From Tetrahymena elliotti 4EA (taxonomy: Eukaryota; Ciliophora; Oligohymenophorea; Hymenostomatida; Tetrahymenidae): DNA of 64,000 bases. The notes beneath the pieces were generated by a model. That model was given only the letters and a program-made list of their open reading frames with translations. It was not told where the DNA came from and ran no database searches. Shown one piece after another: positions 52,301 to 64,000 of this stretch (within the stretch, counting starts at the first letter, position 1; each line of letters begins with the position of its first letter). Position numbers and translations under genes: made by a program. The DNA is taken from contig JH720386.1 in the NCBI GenBank assembly GCA_000231825.2, positions 62,001-126,000 on the forward strand, read 5' to 3'.

Positions 52301-52611
52301 ACACTGAAAAAATAGTAATCATTTTATATCATCATAAAACCTGTTATTTATTTTAATCCTTTTTTTAATAGTGTAATAGAATTCAAGGTATGTTCTAAAA
52401 ACAAAAAGAAATTTATGAACAAAAATATAAAAGAAAAATGACTGCTAATAAGGATGAAATAGATTTACTCAAATAACTCAATTCTGCTTTAGATGAACTC
52501 AAAAATGTTCACACTTTTTCATCATAAATATCCTCAATTAAAAGTAGTAACACAAACTAGTAAAAATAACAATAACAATAACAATAACAATAATAATAAT
52601 AATAACAATGA
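49339..52611 (+). CDS. Ser/Asn/Gln-rich protein with C-terminal polyglutamine
   Basis: I do not recognise a family. About 912 residues; exons 49339-49697, 49991-51433, 51562-52189, 52246-52314 and 52372-52611, all joins in phase. Most of the protein is low complexity and rich in Ser, Asn, Gln and Lys, with many S/T-P sites (SPKNEG, RSPDLQF, ASSPIKK, SSPSLDF) and basic patches such as NNKKRKKE that could be a nuclear localisation signal. A probable coiled coil sits near the C-terminus (QKQKEIYEQKYKRKMTANKD followed by LLKQLNSALDEL). The protein ends in a near-pure run of about 15 Gln after Gln-Lys, then TGA. Phosphorylated, disordered scaffold or regulator is a guess. Confidence 0.75.
52561..52608 (+). 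repeat. Polyglutamine tract written with TAA and CAA
   Basis: Sixteen codons: TAA, one AAA (Lys), then TAA/CAA alternation and a short TAA run, directly before the TGA stop. The DNA is an AAC/AAT-type imperfect microsatellite. Confidence 0.8.
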
Positions 52612-53139
52612 TCAAATAAATAATCTCATTATACAAAATATCATAAAAACTAACCTATTTAATCAGCTCAACTAAAAAACTTAAAATATAAAATAGCTTC
52701 AAATACTTAATTAATCTTATTTAAAAACAAAATATTATACTGCTAATAAAAGAATTTAAATTTCACAATGTATATCTCACTATTTCTTTATACTAACTTT
52801 TTCTAAATTGTTTACTACCTATCAAAAAAACTAACTCAAATTAAAATCTATTTGTCATGATTTATGCCTATTATTTTTTAAGTATTTATTTTCATTCTTT
52901 GTTAATAATTTTTTTAATTTAAATACTTCTTAAAAATTTAAAGCTGAAGATAGATCTTCATCATACATATCCTTTTTGAGAATTAATATAAAAATATATT
53001 AAGAAGGATTTATCAAATTCAATTGTTAAAGTGTTTACAATTAATCTTTTATTGAATAATAGACTATCTAATACTTATTTGCAATTAATTTTTTTTTTAC
53101 TTAATTTAATAAAATCTTAATCTTAATTTAGTTTGTAAT
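52612..53139. other. Intergenic region
   Basis: About 0.5 kb between two plus-strand genes; AT-rich with nothing recognisable. Confidence 0.55.
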
Positions 53140-56100
53140 ATGAAAAGATATACATTTATATTCTTGATTATTTTAAATTTGTAGTTAGCTCTATCAAATT
53201 TACAGTAGCAAAAAGCAATAGATAATTGTGAGGATTATTTTCAGATCAGAGATATACAAAACTCCTACAATAAGAATTAAAAATTTTGCATCAAATGCAA
53301 ACAAGGTTATATAGTTAACTAAAATTTTTAATCATGTATTGATATCAGACATTCTGAATCTTAATTCTAATTGATTTACTGCAAAAGAATAGCTTCAAAT
53401 GGAACTTGTGCTGAACCTATTGATGAAATGGTAATGTATTCAAACTATACTTTCTCTTATGTTGGTGAGAGAAAGGTTTTAGAGAGATGTGCTATAGTTT
53501 CCTTAAATGGATATACTTGTTTATACCCAAGATTTGGTTATATTTTGGATGTTAATAAAGATGTTATTATGAAGGATTCTTAAAAGACATTTTGTGCATT
53601 GTATAACTCTTAAAACAGAGATTGTCTAGAATTTCAGGGTGGATTCTTGAGAATAGAAGGCAGCTAAAGTGGAATGTTCATAGGAGATAGCATGATAAAC
53701 CCTGATTTAATTCTACCTTCTTCAAATTCTAAAAGAATTATTTGCTAAGTAGGATCCGAATTAATATAAAATAGATTCATAAAAGGATGTTTTTCTACTT
53801 AGATGCTCACTAATTAAAACAAAATATAAATCAATAATTGTAAGGAAATGATGAATGAAATATAATGTAAAGTTTGTTAAGAAGGATATGCATTAAGAAA
53901 TGATAAGTAAAAATGTTAAGCCATAGTAAAAAATTGCTCAGAATATGTTGAGATTTAATCATAAAATTTATGCATATAGTGTCTTCCATTTTATCAACTT
54001 ATTGAATAAATATGTGTTTCTATTCCTGGCTGCTTATTAATAAGTAGAAAATATGCAAATAAATGTCTTGCCTGTGTACCTATGTATGAACTTTAGGATG
54101 GAAAATGCATCAAATTACAACATAAAAAATAAGAGTATACTTTTAACTTTTAAGATGATTATGGTAATGACCAAATAAATTTAACCACATACAAAGTAAC
54201 TGAAGGGTTAAACAGCTAAAATACTGAATGCTTAGTTATGGATTAAGACTAATGCTTGAAATGTAGAGATGAGAATTTTTATTTTGACTAAATAGAAAAG
54301 AAGTGCAAAAAGAGAGTTCGTTCATTAAATTGTGTTTATTAGGTACATAATTAAGATGAATGTCTAAATCTAGAATGTGAATAAAATTACTAAATAAATA
54401 GCGAAATTTTTGAAGAACTGGATTTGAAGGATCAAATGGTGAATTATTATATAGAAGAATATCTAAACAAACAATTTTTAGATTCAGACTATTTAATGGC
54501 AGATGAAGAAGTTTAAAGCATGAAACAAGATTATTAAAAAAGAGGAGCTCTTTTAAAAAACAAGATATATTGTATGCCTAAATAGACTGTTAATCTTGAA
54601 AATTGTATAGAGTTTGATTTATTAAAAAATAAATGTTTAAAATGTAAGCAAGGATATTTTTTAACTATATAAAATGAAGCTAGCATACCTAATCTAATAA
54701 CTAAATGCTCAAATCATTTGTAAATTATTAATCTCTAAATAGATAAATGTATTTCATATGATATAGAGAAAAGTTTTTGTTATGAATGTGAAGAAGGATA
54801 TTATTTTAATTCGAAAGTTAAGAAATGTCGACAAAAGATTAATAATTGTGTCATCCATAATTTATTTAGTGAATGCCTTTTATGTGAAGAAGGATATTCT
54901 TTAAATAGTTAAAACACTTGCTCAATCAATATAATCAAAGAGTTAAATATATTTGAAAGCTTACAATAAAATTCTTCATTCTGTGCAGAATTTTTAAATA
55001 ACAAATGCTCTTTATGTGAAGAAGGCTTTGTAATGGATAAAAGTAACAACTCACAATGCATATTAGATTACTTATTTCCTGATTGCATAGAAATTGATTT
55101 CATTAATGATGATTCATTTTAAACTTTATCTGAATAAGAGTATATTAGAGAGGATAGAATATGTACCAAGTGCAGAAAAGGTTACACTTTATAATAAGGA
55201 ATCTGTAAAAAAGAAACAAAATTATCCAAAAATAAAAATACGAGAAATAAATGTAATAACGAACTCACTAATTGTCTGATGTGTGATGATTCAAGAATAT
55301 GTTTATAATGTGAATATTAATATACTTTTAATGAAAAGAATAATTAATGTATTAAAAAATAATATGAGCAAAGATTTTTGAAAGGTCTAGAACCTGTCAA
55401 AGATGGATGCCAGTTATTTGATGATGAAGGAAGATGCAAATTTTGTAAAGATAATCTTTTCTTAATGACTGACTTTAAATGTTATGATGAATGTCCTTCT
55501 GATTACACATTCTAATATGATCATAAACATGGTATTGTTTGTTATACTTGCCCACTTGAGTGCAAGAAATGCTAATTCGATTACATGAATTTAATAGCTT
55601 ATAAATAAATCAAATGCTCTAGTTGTATAAATGGTCTTATATTTCATGCAGATACTTTCCAATGCAAGAAAGTATGTGATTAATTAACTTTAGAAGATTC
55701 TGGATTTTGTGTGTAAAAGTGCAAGGATAGCTATTTTTTAAGCTAAAATAGATGTCTAAAAAGTTGTCCTCTTTTTTATGAAGAAATTAATGATGAAAAA
55801 ATTTGCATATAAGACTGTCAAGGAATGTATAAATATACAGATGATCCAAAAAAGTGTTCAACTAACTGTGATGAAGGATATGCAACTATGGTAAATGTGT
55901 AGATATGCAAAAAATGCACAGTCAAACAGTGCAAAAAGTGTGATGCTCAAAATGTAGATTTATGCTTAGAATGCAAAGCACCCTATACTAATATTAATAA
56001 TTAATGCAAATATTAATGCAAAAATAAATTGATTGTAGATGAGATTATTAAATGTGATAAAAACATTGATATTCCATATTGTGCTAAATAACTCTATGAT

Positions 56101-58110
56101 AACTGCTAGACCTGCTTAGATACTTTTGAACTAACAGATCAATTTGAGTGCTCTTGTCCTGAGGGTACTTTCTTCAATCTAGAAACAAACCAGTGCGAAC
56201 TATGTGGATTAAGATGCTTACAATGTGATAAAAATTAAGGCTGCATAACATGCGCAGAATATTATTATAAAGTTTAAGTATTTGATAAATTTGAATGCAC
56301 TAACAATTGTGGAATAGGATATTTTCCAAATTAAGAAAAACAGGTATGCTCTAAATGTAGTTAATATTGCCTGAAGTGTTCTACTAATACAAATTGTGAT
56401 GAATGTTTTCCTTCATTCCAGAAACTGATAAGATAAGAATATTAAAGTAATTAAAGTTATTGCTAATGTCCTCTTAATTTTTCTGTGAATTAAGAAAAAA
56501 GTATTTGTGAGCTCTAATGCAAAGATGGATATAAATCTGATACTTTGAAATGTTGTGAAATATCAAATTGCTAAAATTGCAATAAAAGTCATTTAATCTG
56601 CGAAAAATGTAACAAAAATTATCCTTATTTATTTTAAAATACTTGTTTGAAAGAATGTCCAGAGGGATATTATTAAGACGATTCTGAATATAAGTGTAAA
56701 AAATGTAGTCCTCTCTGCAAAACCTGCACATCTGATGAATAAAATTGTCAAAGTTGTTCTCTAACTGAAGAAAAAATAGAAGACAGATCATGCAAATGTA
56801 AATAGAACAAGGTTTTTTTCTAAAATGAATGCTATCAAGAGTGCCCCTAATATACTACTATATCAAAAGATCAAAAAATATGTGAAGAGTATTGCACTGA
56901 TTTATCTTATCCAGTATTTGATGAATTAGGGAGATTTGAGAGATGTGAATTCGATTTAGGACAGCCAGATTCTTAGTTTTGCTATTAAAATTTAGGTTTA
57001 TTAAGCAGATTAATAGATTTCTCTATAGATGATTAAAAAAGGCCAAATAATAAAGAGTCTATTACTTTAATTGCTTCAGTTTCAAAGACTCCAAAAGATT
57101 GTTATATTTTTAAGTTGAGAGGAAAAAGCGATAATGATTCTTTTCATTTAATATACAAACTTAAAGACTAAAAAAGTTAAGACTTATTTAATTTAAATTT
57201 TAATTTAGAAAGTGAAATAGAATTGAATTCAAATTAGGAAAGTAACCAGATAGAGTGTAATCCATTTTTTTGCACACTTTATTTAGAAGTTTACTTAAAA
57301 AATGCTTTGCAGTAGATTTACAAATTAAAAGTAAACATAGAATCGAATTCAGTTGTTGTTGAAGGATTGCAAGATTTATCAATTTTACTCAATGAATAAT
57401 CTAACTCAGTTATCCCTGAATAAATTCCAATAGATTAGGTATAACACTCTATGCTTTAGATTTAATGCAATTCTTCAAATTATTGCAGTTAAAAAGGAAT
57501 AAAAGCTGAAGTAAATAGCCCAGTTAATATAGATATCCAAGCAACATTTAAATTTGGAAGTAGTGAAGATAATTTATTGACAGTGTATCCTCTTTCTGTG
57601 TATGTTTTATTAGAAAACTAGTTAAGATTACCTATAAACACATTTTACTATGATAATTTCTTTCCATCTACAATCAGAATGATTGTTTATTTTGAATAAT
57701 AAATTAAAGGTGAGTTAATAATTATCTTAAGAGCTTATAATTAAAAATATTTGATGAAAGGATTAGAGTTCTTTAGCTATGAAAATAACTACTTGAAATT
57801 TATATTTTAAAGAATTAATGTCCAGATTATAGATACTAAAAAATCTAAAAACGAAAAAGAAGAGTTAGGAAAATAAGATTAGTAGAATATAGAAGGTTAA
57901 TCATAATAATTTGACTCTACATACCAAATTTTTATTTTACTTAACACATTTGTTTCAATAATATTTTTAATAAAAGTCTTTATTTATTGCTTCAGAAAAA
58001 TTAAAAATAAAATAAATTTACCTTAGTAAACAGACCAAGTAGATATCTTAAATATAACTGAGGAGAAGAGTACTTCGCATTAGTAATAGGTCTCAATAGA
58101 ATTAAGTTGA
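53140..58110 (+). CDS. Giant Cys-rich type I membrane protein, copy 1
   Basis: A single 1,657-codon reading frame with no intron needed. A signal peptide (MKRYTFIFLIILNLQLALS) is followed by a Cys-rich ectodomain of about 1,250 residues. This consists of many short units of the form C-x2-C-x-GY...C, resembling furin-like or TNFR/growth-factor-receptor Cys-rich repeats (CIKCKQGYIVNQ, CLLCEEGYSL, CYECEEGYYF). A Cys-poor region of ~350 residues with VSKTPKDCY follows. One membrane span lies near residues 1595-1615 (FILLNTFVSIIFLIKVFIYC), then a ~40-residue cytoplasmic tail. The N-terminal block CKRIASNGTCAE to ERCAIV to YPRFGYILDV is shared with the next gene. Likely a surface receptor or adhesion protein; ligand unknown. 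Confidence 0.88.
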
Positions 58111-58541
58111 AATCTCAATAAAAATTATTTAAATTTTTATTATTCACTTATTTTAATTTACGTGTTTGTTTTTTGTGGCTTAGATATTTTCAATATTTAT
58201 GATCAATTATTTGTTTAGATTAACTTTTTTAAATACTTGATATTTTATTATGTTCTACTAAATAAATTAGCTTTGGAATACTTTTCAATAATAAAAAAAG
58301 TTTTTATTCACTAATTTTAGTAATACATGTTTCTTTTTGTTACTCTTTGAAATTTTCAGATATTTTTTCTATTTCCGAATAATTATTTGGTAAAATAAAC
58401 TTTGTCAAACCCTTGATATTTATTTATATCTTACTAATGTAAAGAAAAATTTTAGTAACCAGATTAAAATATTAACTAAAAATTTGATTAAAATAAGAGG
58501 AAGATAGATTGTTTTTTTTGGTTTTTTTAATTCTAAAAAGT
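58111..58541. other. Spacer between tandem Cys-rich genes
   Basis: Four hundred and thirty-one bases of AT-rich DNA; it holds the 3' end of copy 1 and the promoter of copy 2. No element was recognised. Confidence 0.55.
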
Positions 58542-61500
58542 ATGTTAAAAGCAATTAAGTTTAACAAAGTTATATTCTTATTCTATATATTTATTTGCTT
58601 TATTTTCTCTGAAATATTCAATAGATCAGAGATAGATAAAATAGATAACTGCTTAGAACAAATTTTTGCCCCTAGTAGATATAATTAATTTGTTTACGAT
58701 TAATTAATTTGCATATAATGCAAATTGGGATATATTGTTTCTAAAAATTATAAATAATGCATACATTCTATAGATTAGCTATTCTACTCATAATATGTTA
58801 ACTGCAAAAGACTCGCTGATGATGGTAATTGTGCTGAAGCTTTGGATGGGATAGAATTGCTACCTAATAATTTCTATACTATTGTAAAAGATCAAAAGTT
58901 TTTTGAAAGGTGTGCAATTGTTAACGAAAATGAATCTGAGTGCCTTTTTCCAAGATTTGGATTTATTCTAGATGTAAAAACAAAGAGGATTTTCAAAGAT
59001 ACTAACATGACTTTTTGTGCTTTGTTTGATTCGTTATAATAAACATGTTTGAAATTTTAGTATAGATTTATTAGATGGGAGGATCAAAATTAATAAGGAG
59101 TTTATCTAGGAGAAGATTTTATAAATCCAAGTAAATTAGCAAATCAATCTACAGCTAAGAATTTATATTGTTAAAATGATTATTTTTTAGGAGTTAAAAA
59201 GTTAATTTAATTTGAAGGATGCATAAATGAAATTCTTAAACCACTTCCTGATAAAAATAATTGTCTTTTCTATTAGGCATTCAGAGATGACAAATAAAAA
59301 TGTGAAGTAGTAATACCTTTTTGCCAAGAATATATGGAAATTTAAGAGAAAAAGTTATGCATAAAATGCTTTCCTTTTTATAAACTTCACCTATAAACAT
59401 GTTAACGTTTGAAAGGATGCATATTAACAAGCAATAAAAATCCAAATAATTGTTTAGTATGCAATGAAAATTATATTTTATCTAATAAAGAATGTATAAA
59501 AAGAAGTAAAAGAATATTAGAAAAAAATAACAATTTTATGCAAATTAAAAAAGGAAGTAGTAAATCTAGTTATATTTTAAGAAGTAAAGATTTATTGCAT
59601 AAAGAATCTTTTCTTAAATCTCATTAAAATTTTAGTAAAAATCTTAGAATGTTAAATTTTGAAGAAAAGAGCTAAGAAATTTAAGATTAAAATGAAGATT
59701 TTGATAAATTAAAAAAAACTCATTTGTTGCAAGAGAAAGATGATTAACCAATTCAATAAGATCAATAATGCATTTATGATTATTAAAATTAATGTGTTTA
59801 GTGTATCTCTTATAGTACTTATTATTTGGATGTCGAATCAAATAGATGCCTAATAAGAGAAAGATCTACTTATTGTAGATATAAAATTTACAATAGTGAC
59901 AATTGCTAAAATCTGTTTTGTGATAATATGAGATTTTTGAATCCAGAATTATTTCAAAACTTTGATTTAAAAAATATTGAAACACTAGAATATATAAATT
60001 ACTTAACTGATATGCATTTTGAAATCGATTAAATTTTATCTGATTCAGAAATTAAAAATCTATATAAAAAATACAAGTTTTATGGGATAAATCCAAATCT
60101 GAATTCCTAATTTTGCATGGATATATAATTAGATTAATAACAATTTTTAAAAATTTAATATCCAACCTTTATTCTATGCGCGACTGGTATTCATCAGATA
60201 GAATTATTGAAATTTCCTTATTTAGTATTCAAGTGTCCAGATACTTTTAATTTTAAAAATGTTTACTTTGATAAATGTATTCAATATGATTATGAATAGT
60301 CATTTTGTTTAGAATGTTAAAAAGGATTTTACTTCAACTCAATTGAAATGTCTTGTCTGAAGAAAATTGAAAACTGTCTGGTTCATAGTAAATACTAAAC
60401 CTGTGTAATTTGCTTAAGCGGATATAAGCTAGTAGAAGAAATAAAGTGTGAGCCCATATGTGGTATAGCTATTCCAGGGACTTAAATATATTTTCATTCA
60501 TTTTATAAATATGAAAATGCTTAGGTTTTTTGCAAAAAGACTGATATTCCTTGTAAATAATTTTTTAATGAAAAATGCATAGAATGCTTTGAAGGGTTTG
60601 TTTTAGATCAATCTTAAGATAATACTTGCTTAAAGGATATCTATTTCCCTGATTGTAAAGTTATAGATAAATACTAATAAAATAGCTTAAGTGAAAAATA
60701 AGAAACTTATAAATTCGAAGATAAAATATGTATTTAATGTTAAGAAGGGTATCTTTTATTTGGAGGTTTATGCTTTTGTCAAAAAGCTAGTTGCTTAGAA
60801 TATATTTTTTGCAATGAGATAAAATGCATGAAAAAATTTAGGAGTTTGTTTATTGGTTAATTAAATTTAGAGCATAATTAGTATTTAGAAAAACATGGTA
60901 ACTTCTACAAAGTACTTAGTTGCAATATTACAAATTGTCTTATGTGCTATGAGGGAAATATTTGCATAAAATGTATGTATGGATATTACTTTAATTCAGA
61001 ATAATAAGTCTGCATAGATAATTGGAAGAAAATAATAGATAATTCTGAAACATAAAATGAAGATACAAGCTGCCTATAGCTAGATACAAACACTGAAAAA
61101 TGCTAAAAATGTAAGACAGACTATTATCTAATGCTTGATTTTAAATGCTATAAAGATTGCCCTCCTGGTTACAAGATATTATTTAGTAAAAAGGCTGGTT
61201 AAATTTGTTACTAATGTCCTATGGGGTGTAAGGAATGCACATTTTTAGATAGTTATTTAATATTTTATCCATTTAGAGATTTTATTTATTGTAATTCTTG
61301 CTTTTATAATGATCATTTTTTGTACTCAGATACTTAGGAATGTAAAAAAATATGTATTTATTATGAGAAATAAGAAGATAATTTGAAAAAATGTGTATAA
61401 AACTGTACACCTCAATTCCTGACTGATGAAAATAAATGTAGTTAAAGTTGCCCTAAATTTTACAAAGTTATTAAGGATAATTATTTTTGTTCTGAAACAT

Positions 61501-63749
61501 GCAAAGGTTATTACATATATGAAGATAATCAGTTGAAGTGTACAGACAAATGTAGATAAGGTTATTTCTAAAATGAAGTGTAATTATTATGTCAGAAATG
61601 TTAAGATGAAAAATGCATAGATTGCTAGCAAATATCACCTAATTATTGCGCTATTTGTACCATCCCATATAAAAGCATAAATGGAGCTTGTAAAATAGTT
61701 TGCAGTAATTTATTATTGGTAAATGATGAATTGGAGTGTCAAAATGATATTGAAATACCTTATTGCATTAAACAAAAAGAGGGAAAATGTTTGAAATGTC
61801 TTGATAATTATGAATATGATGAATAAAAAAATTAATGTTATTGTAACAGTCTTGAAACACACTTTGACTTGCTAATAAGTACTTGTTATAAATATTGCGA
61901 TGATAATTGCTAGGTTTGTAAACAATTTTAATGCATTTAGTGCAAGCCAAATACTTTTTAAATTTAGATCCATAATAGAAATCTATGCATTCAAAAATGC
62001 CCCATAGGTTATTATGTAAAAGATTCAATAGTTTCTGTAGATAAAAAATTATGTATTAAATGCCCTAGCCAGTGCTTATCATGTATAAATAATCATATTT
62101 GTTTAAAATGTGATATTGGATATCGTTAATTCGCTTGTAACAACTCTTTAAATAGCGTATATTGTGTAGGAGATGATTTACTTTATTCAAAGCCAATATC
62201 TCAATAAATTCAATGTCAATTATGTGCAGTACTTAAATGCATAAAGTGTTTATAAAATAAATATGTTTGTGAATAATGTTAATTGGATTATCCTTTTTTA
62301 TACTTGAATTCTTGCTTATAAAATTGTCCTGATGGTACCTATTCTGATGATTTGTATTAATGCCAGAAATGCCATGCTTTATGTTAGACATGCTCAAATA
62401 AATTTTCAACATCTTGTATCACCTGTAAAATACCATACAATTTGTAAGATTAAGATGGATCTTGCAAATGTGCTAATAGATATTTTTTATTTGAAAATTA
62501 ATGTTATTCTAGTTGTCCTAGGTTTACTAAAGTTATTGATTATGATAATAGATTGTGTTAAGAATTATGTATTGAAGATAAATCATATCCTGTTTTTAAT
62601 GATGATGGAGTGTTTGAGAACTGTGAATCAAATTTGAATCTGTTAGATTCTAAGTTTTGTGAATAAAATTTGATAAATTTAGATAAATATATTACTATTT
62701 AAATATAAAATACATCTATGAATGGATAAAATAAGAATATTTTAATAATTATTACGGTATCATAAACCCCAAAAGAATGTTATGACTTTGAATTAAAAAT
62801 AAATCCAGAAATACAAGAAAGTAGTCAAAATCTGCAGTTCAAAGAATATCATGTTTAGAATAAATTTAATTTTTAATTTAAATTGCAAACTGAAATTGAA
62901 ATAAAGAAAGTTTAACAGCAAGACATAAACAAATGTAAATTAAATATGTGTACTCTTTTCTTACAAATTTATTATTAAAGTGTATTAAAAAAAAAAATAA
63001 AGTTTGTTGTCAACTTAAAATCATCAGAAGTCTAGATAAAATTTGTGTAGTTAGCCAGCTTAACTTATTTGTTTTAAAGAGTCTTTAAGACATATTAATT
63101 TGAGGAGAGATAAATACTAGATTCAGTTATGTATGTTTATTGCTAAGAAGATTATATAGTTTGCAGTAACAAATCAATTATTGCTTTTACTTCTTCTTCA
63201 ATTATTTTTCAAATTTCAATTTTGTTTGATGAAAGAAGAAAAATAAACTAAAAAATGATATTAATCCCTATCAAAGTATATTTAGTTAAATAAGATGAAA
63301 CCTAATCATAAATTGAAGAATTCTTCTATTATAATTAAAATCCTTCATAGATAAAAATAGAAATTAATTTCAATTAAAATTTTGAAGGAAAATTAATTAT
63401 GCTGTTTAAAGCAAGTGAATAATAAAATTACCACTTAGGCTTTGAGTAATTTGCTCAAAAAAATAAATAAAATTTCTACATAAAATAAGGTTTAGATTTA
63501 AAAATACAGAATAATTTATCATCAACAGAAAAAATTTAAAAAGATAATTTAGGAATAGTAAATATTTATGAAATTCTTTATCCTCTTAACATTCTTGTTT
63601 GTCTATTAATGATTTTATTTACTTTTATTACAGTGATTCTGAGAAGATTTCACATAAAAACTAAAAGATATCAATATTAAAATCATGAAATCAGCTCATT
63701 TTAGATGGCATAAAATGTTTCAAATGTTGAAAATTAAGAATAAGAATGA
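58542..63749 (+). CDS. Giant Cys-rich type I membrane protein, copy 2
   Basis: A 1,736-codon single-exon frame, paralogous to the gene at 53140 and in the same orientation. Signal peptide FNKVIFLFYIFICFIFSE; a shared N-terminal block (CKRLADDGNCAE, ERCAIV, FPRFGFILDV); then furin-like/TNFR-like Cys-rich units (CLECQKGFYF, CKCFEGFVL-type), partly in the same order as in copy 1. The membrane-proximal region contains VSQTPKECYDFEL, matching VSKTPKDCYIFKL of copy 1. The single membrane span lies near residues 1678-1700 (YPLNILVCLLMILFTFITVIL), with a ~35-residue tail. Copy 2 has diverged clearly from copy 1 and carries an insertion rich in Lys/Ser after residue ~310 (KRSKRILEKN). Surface protein, ligand unknown. 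Confidence 0.88.
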
Positions 63750-64000
63750 TAAGAATACAAATTTGAAAATGAAATAACTTACTGAAATATGCATAAAATT
63801 AGTATTTTGAGTTTGAAAAAACTTAAATTGAATTATAAAAACTCAATTTATCTTAACTAAACAAAATAAGCCTAAAAGTAAAATAAATAATACTGTAATT
63901 CCTCACTAAGAGTGAAGAAAAAAAATAAGCGAACTGTATATTTTTTTTTGTTTTTTAATGAATACTTGTAAGTTATTGATAAAATAAGTTGGTGTTAGAT
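63750..64000. other. Downstream flank of Cys-rich copy 2
   Basis: AT-rich 3' flank up to the window edge; no feature seen. Confidence 0.5.

Noticed and set aside
1..64000. tRNA genes, telomeric GGGGTT arrays, CRISPR or transposon ends in intergenic DNA
   Set aside because: No B-box-like GGTTCRA context in a cloverleaf, no telomere repeats, no regularly spaced repeats and no paired terminal repeats were seen by eye; a tRNA scan and self dot plot would be decisive.

Overview
The window looks like macronuclear DNA of a Tetrahymena-like oligohymenophorean ciliate. Every long coding region stays open only when TAA and TAG are read as glutamine and TGA is the sole stop (genetic code 6). Intergenic DNA and introns are extremely AT-rich, introns run GT...AG (mostly about 50-350 nt), and the gene content (MORN protein, H-type lectin/furin-like fragment, giant Gln/Asn-rich protein, alpha-tubulin-like protein) is ciliate-typical. 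All coordinates below were worked out by hand with code 6. Exon sums were checked to be multiples of three, but no alignment or transcript data were available.

Layout: 3.1-7.1 kb (-) UTP21/WDR36, a small-subunit processome WD40 protein. 9.5-10.8 and 11.5-12.7 kb (+), a tandem pair of NAD(P)-dependent extended-SDR (dihydroflavonol-reductase-like) reductases. 13.5-14.9 kb (-) a divergent alpha-tubulin-like protein without the residues alpha-tubulin uses to trigger GTP hydrolysis. 15.7-31.6 kb (+) one giant gene for a ~5,210-residue Gln/Asn-rich protein. 32.0-35.3 kb (-) a tandem-GAF protein with a canonical cyclic-nucleotide-binding signature. 36.6-40.1 kb (-) a secreted-then-multipass membrane protein. 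41.2-42.8 kb (+) a MORN protein with an N-terminal lipidation motif. 44.1-45.0 kb (+) a decayed H-type-lectin/furin-like gene. 46.1-47.2 kb (+) a fusion of a bacterial-type AdoMet-decarboxylase (SpeD) domain to a spermidine-synthase domain, both with altered active sites. 49.3-52.6 kb (+) a low-complexity protein ending in polyglutamine. 53.1-58.1 and 58.5-63.7 kb (+), two tandem paralogous giant Cys-rich type I membrane proteins.

The genes do not form one pathway; this is an ordinary eukaryotic gene neighbourhood with two local tandem duplications. The best candidates for something undescribed are the SpeD/spermidine-synthase pseudoenzyme fusion, the catalytically altered alpha-tubulin, and the giant Gln/Asn-rich protein with internally repeated motifs. 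No tRNA, rRNA, CRISPR array, complete mobile element or telomeric repeat was recognised.
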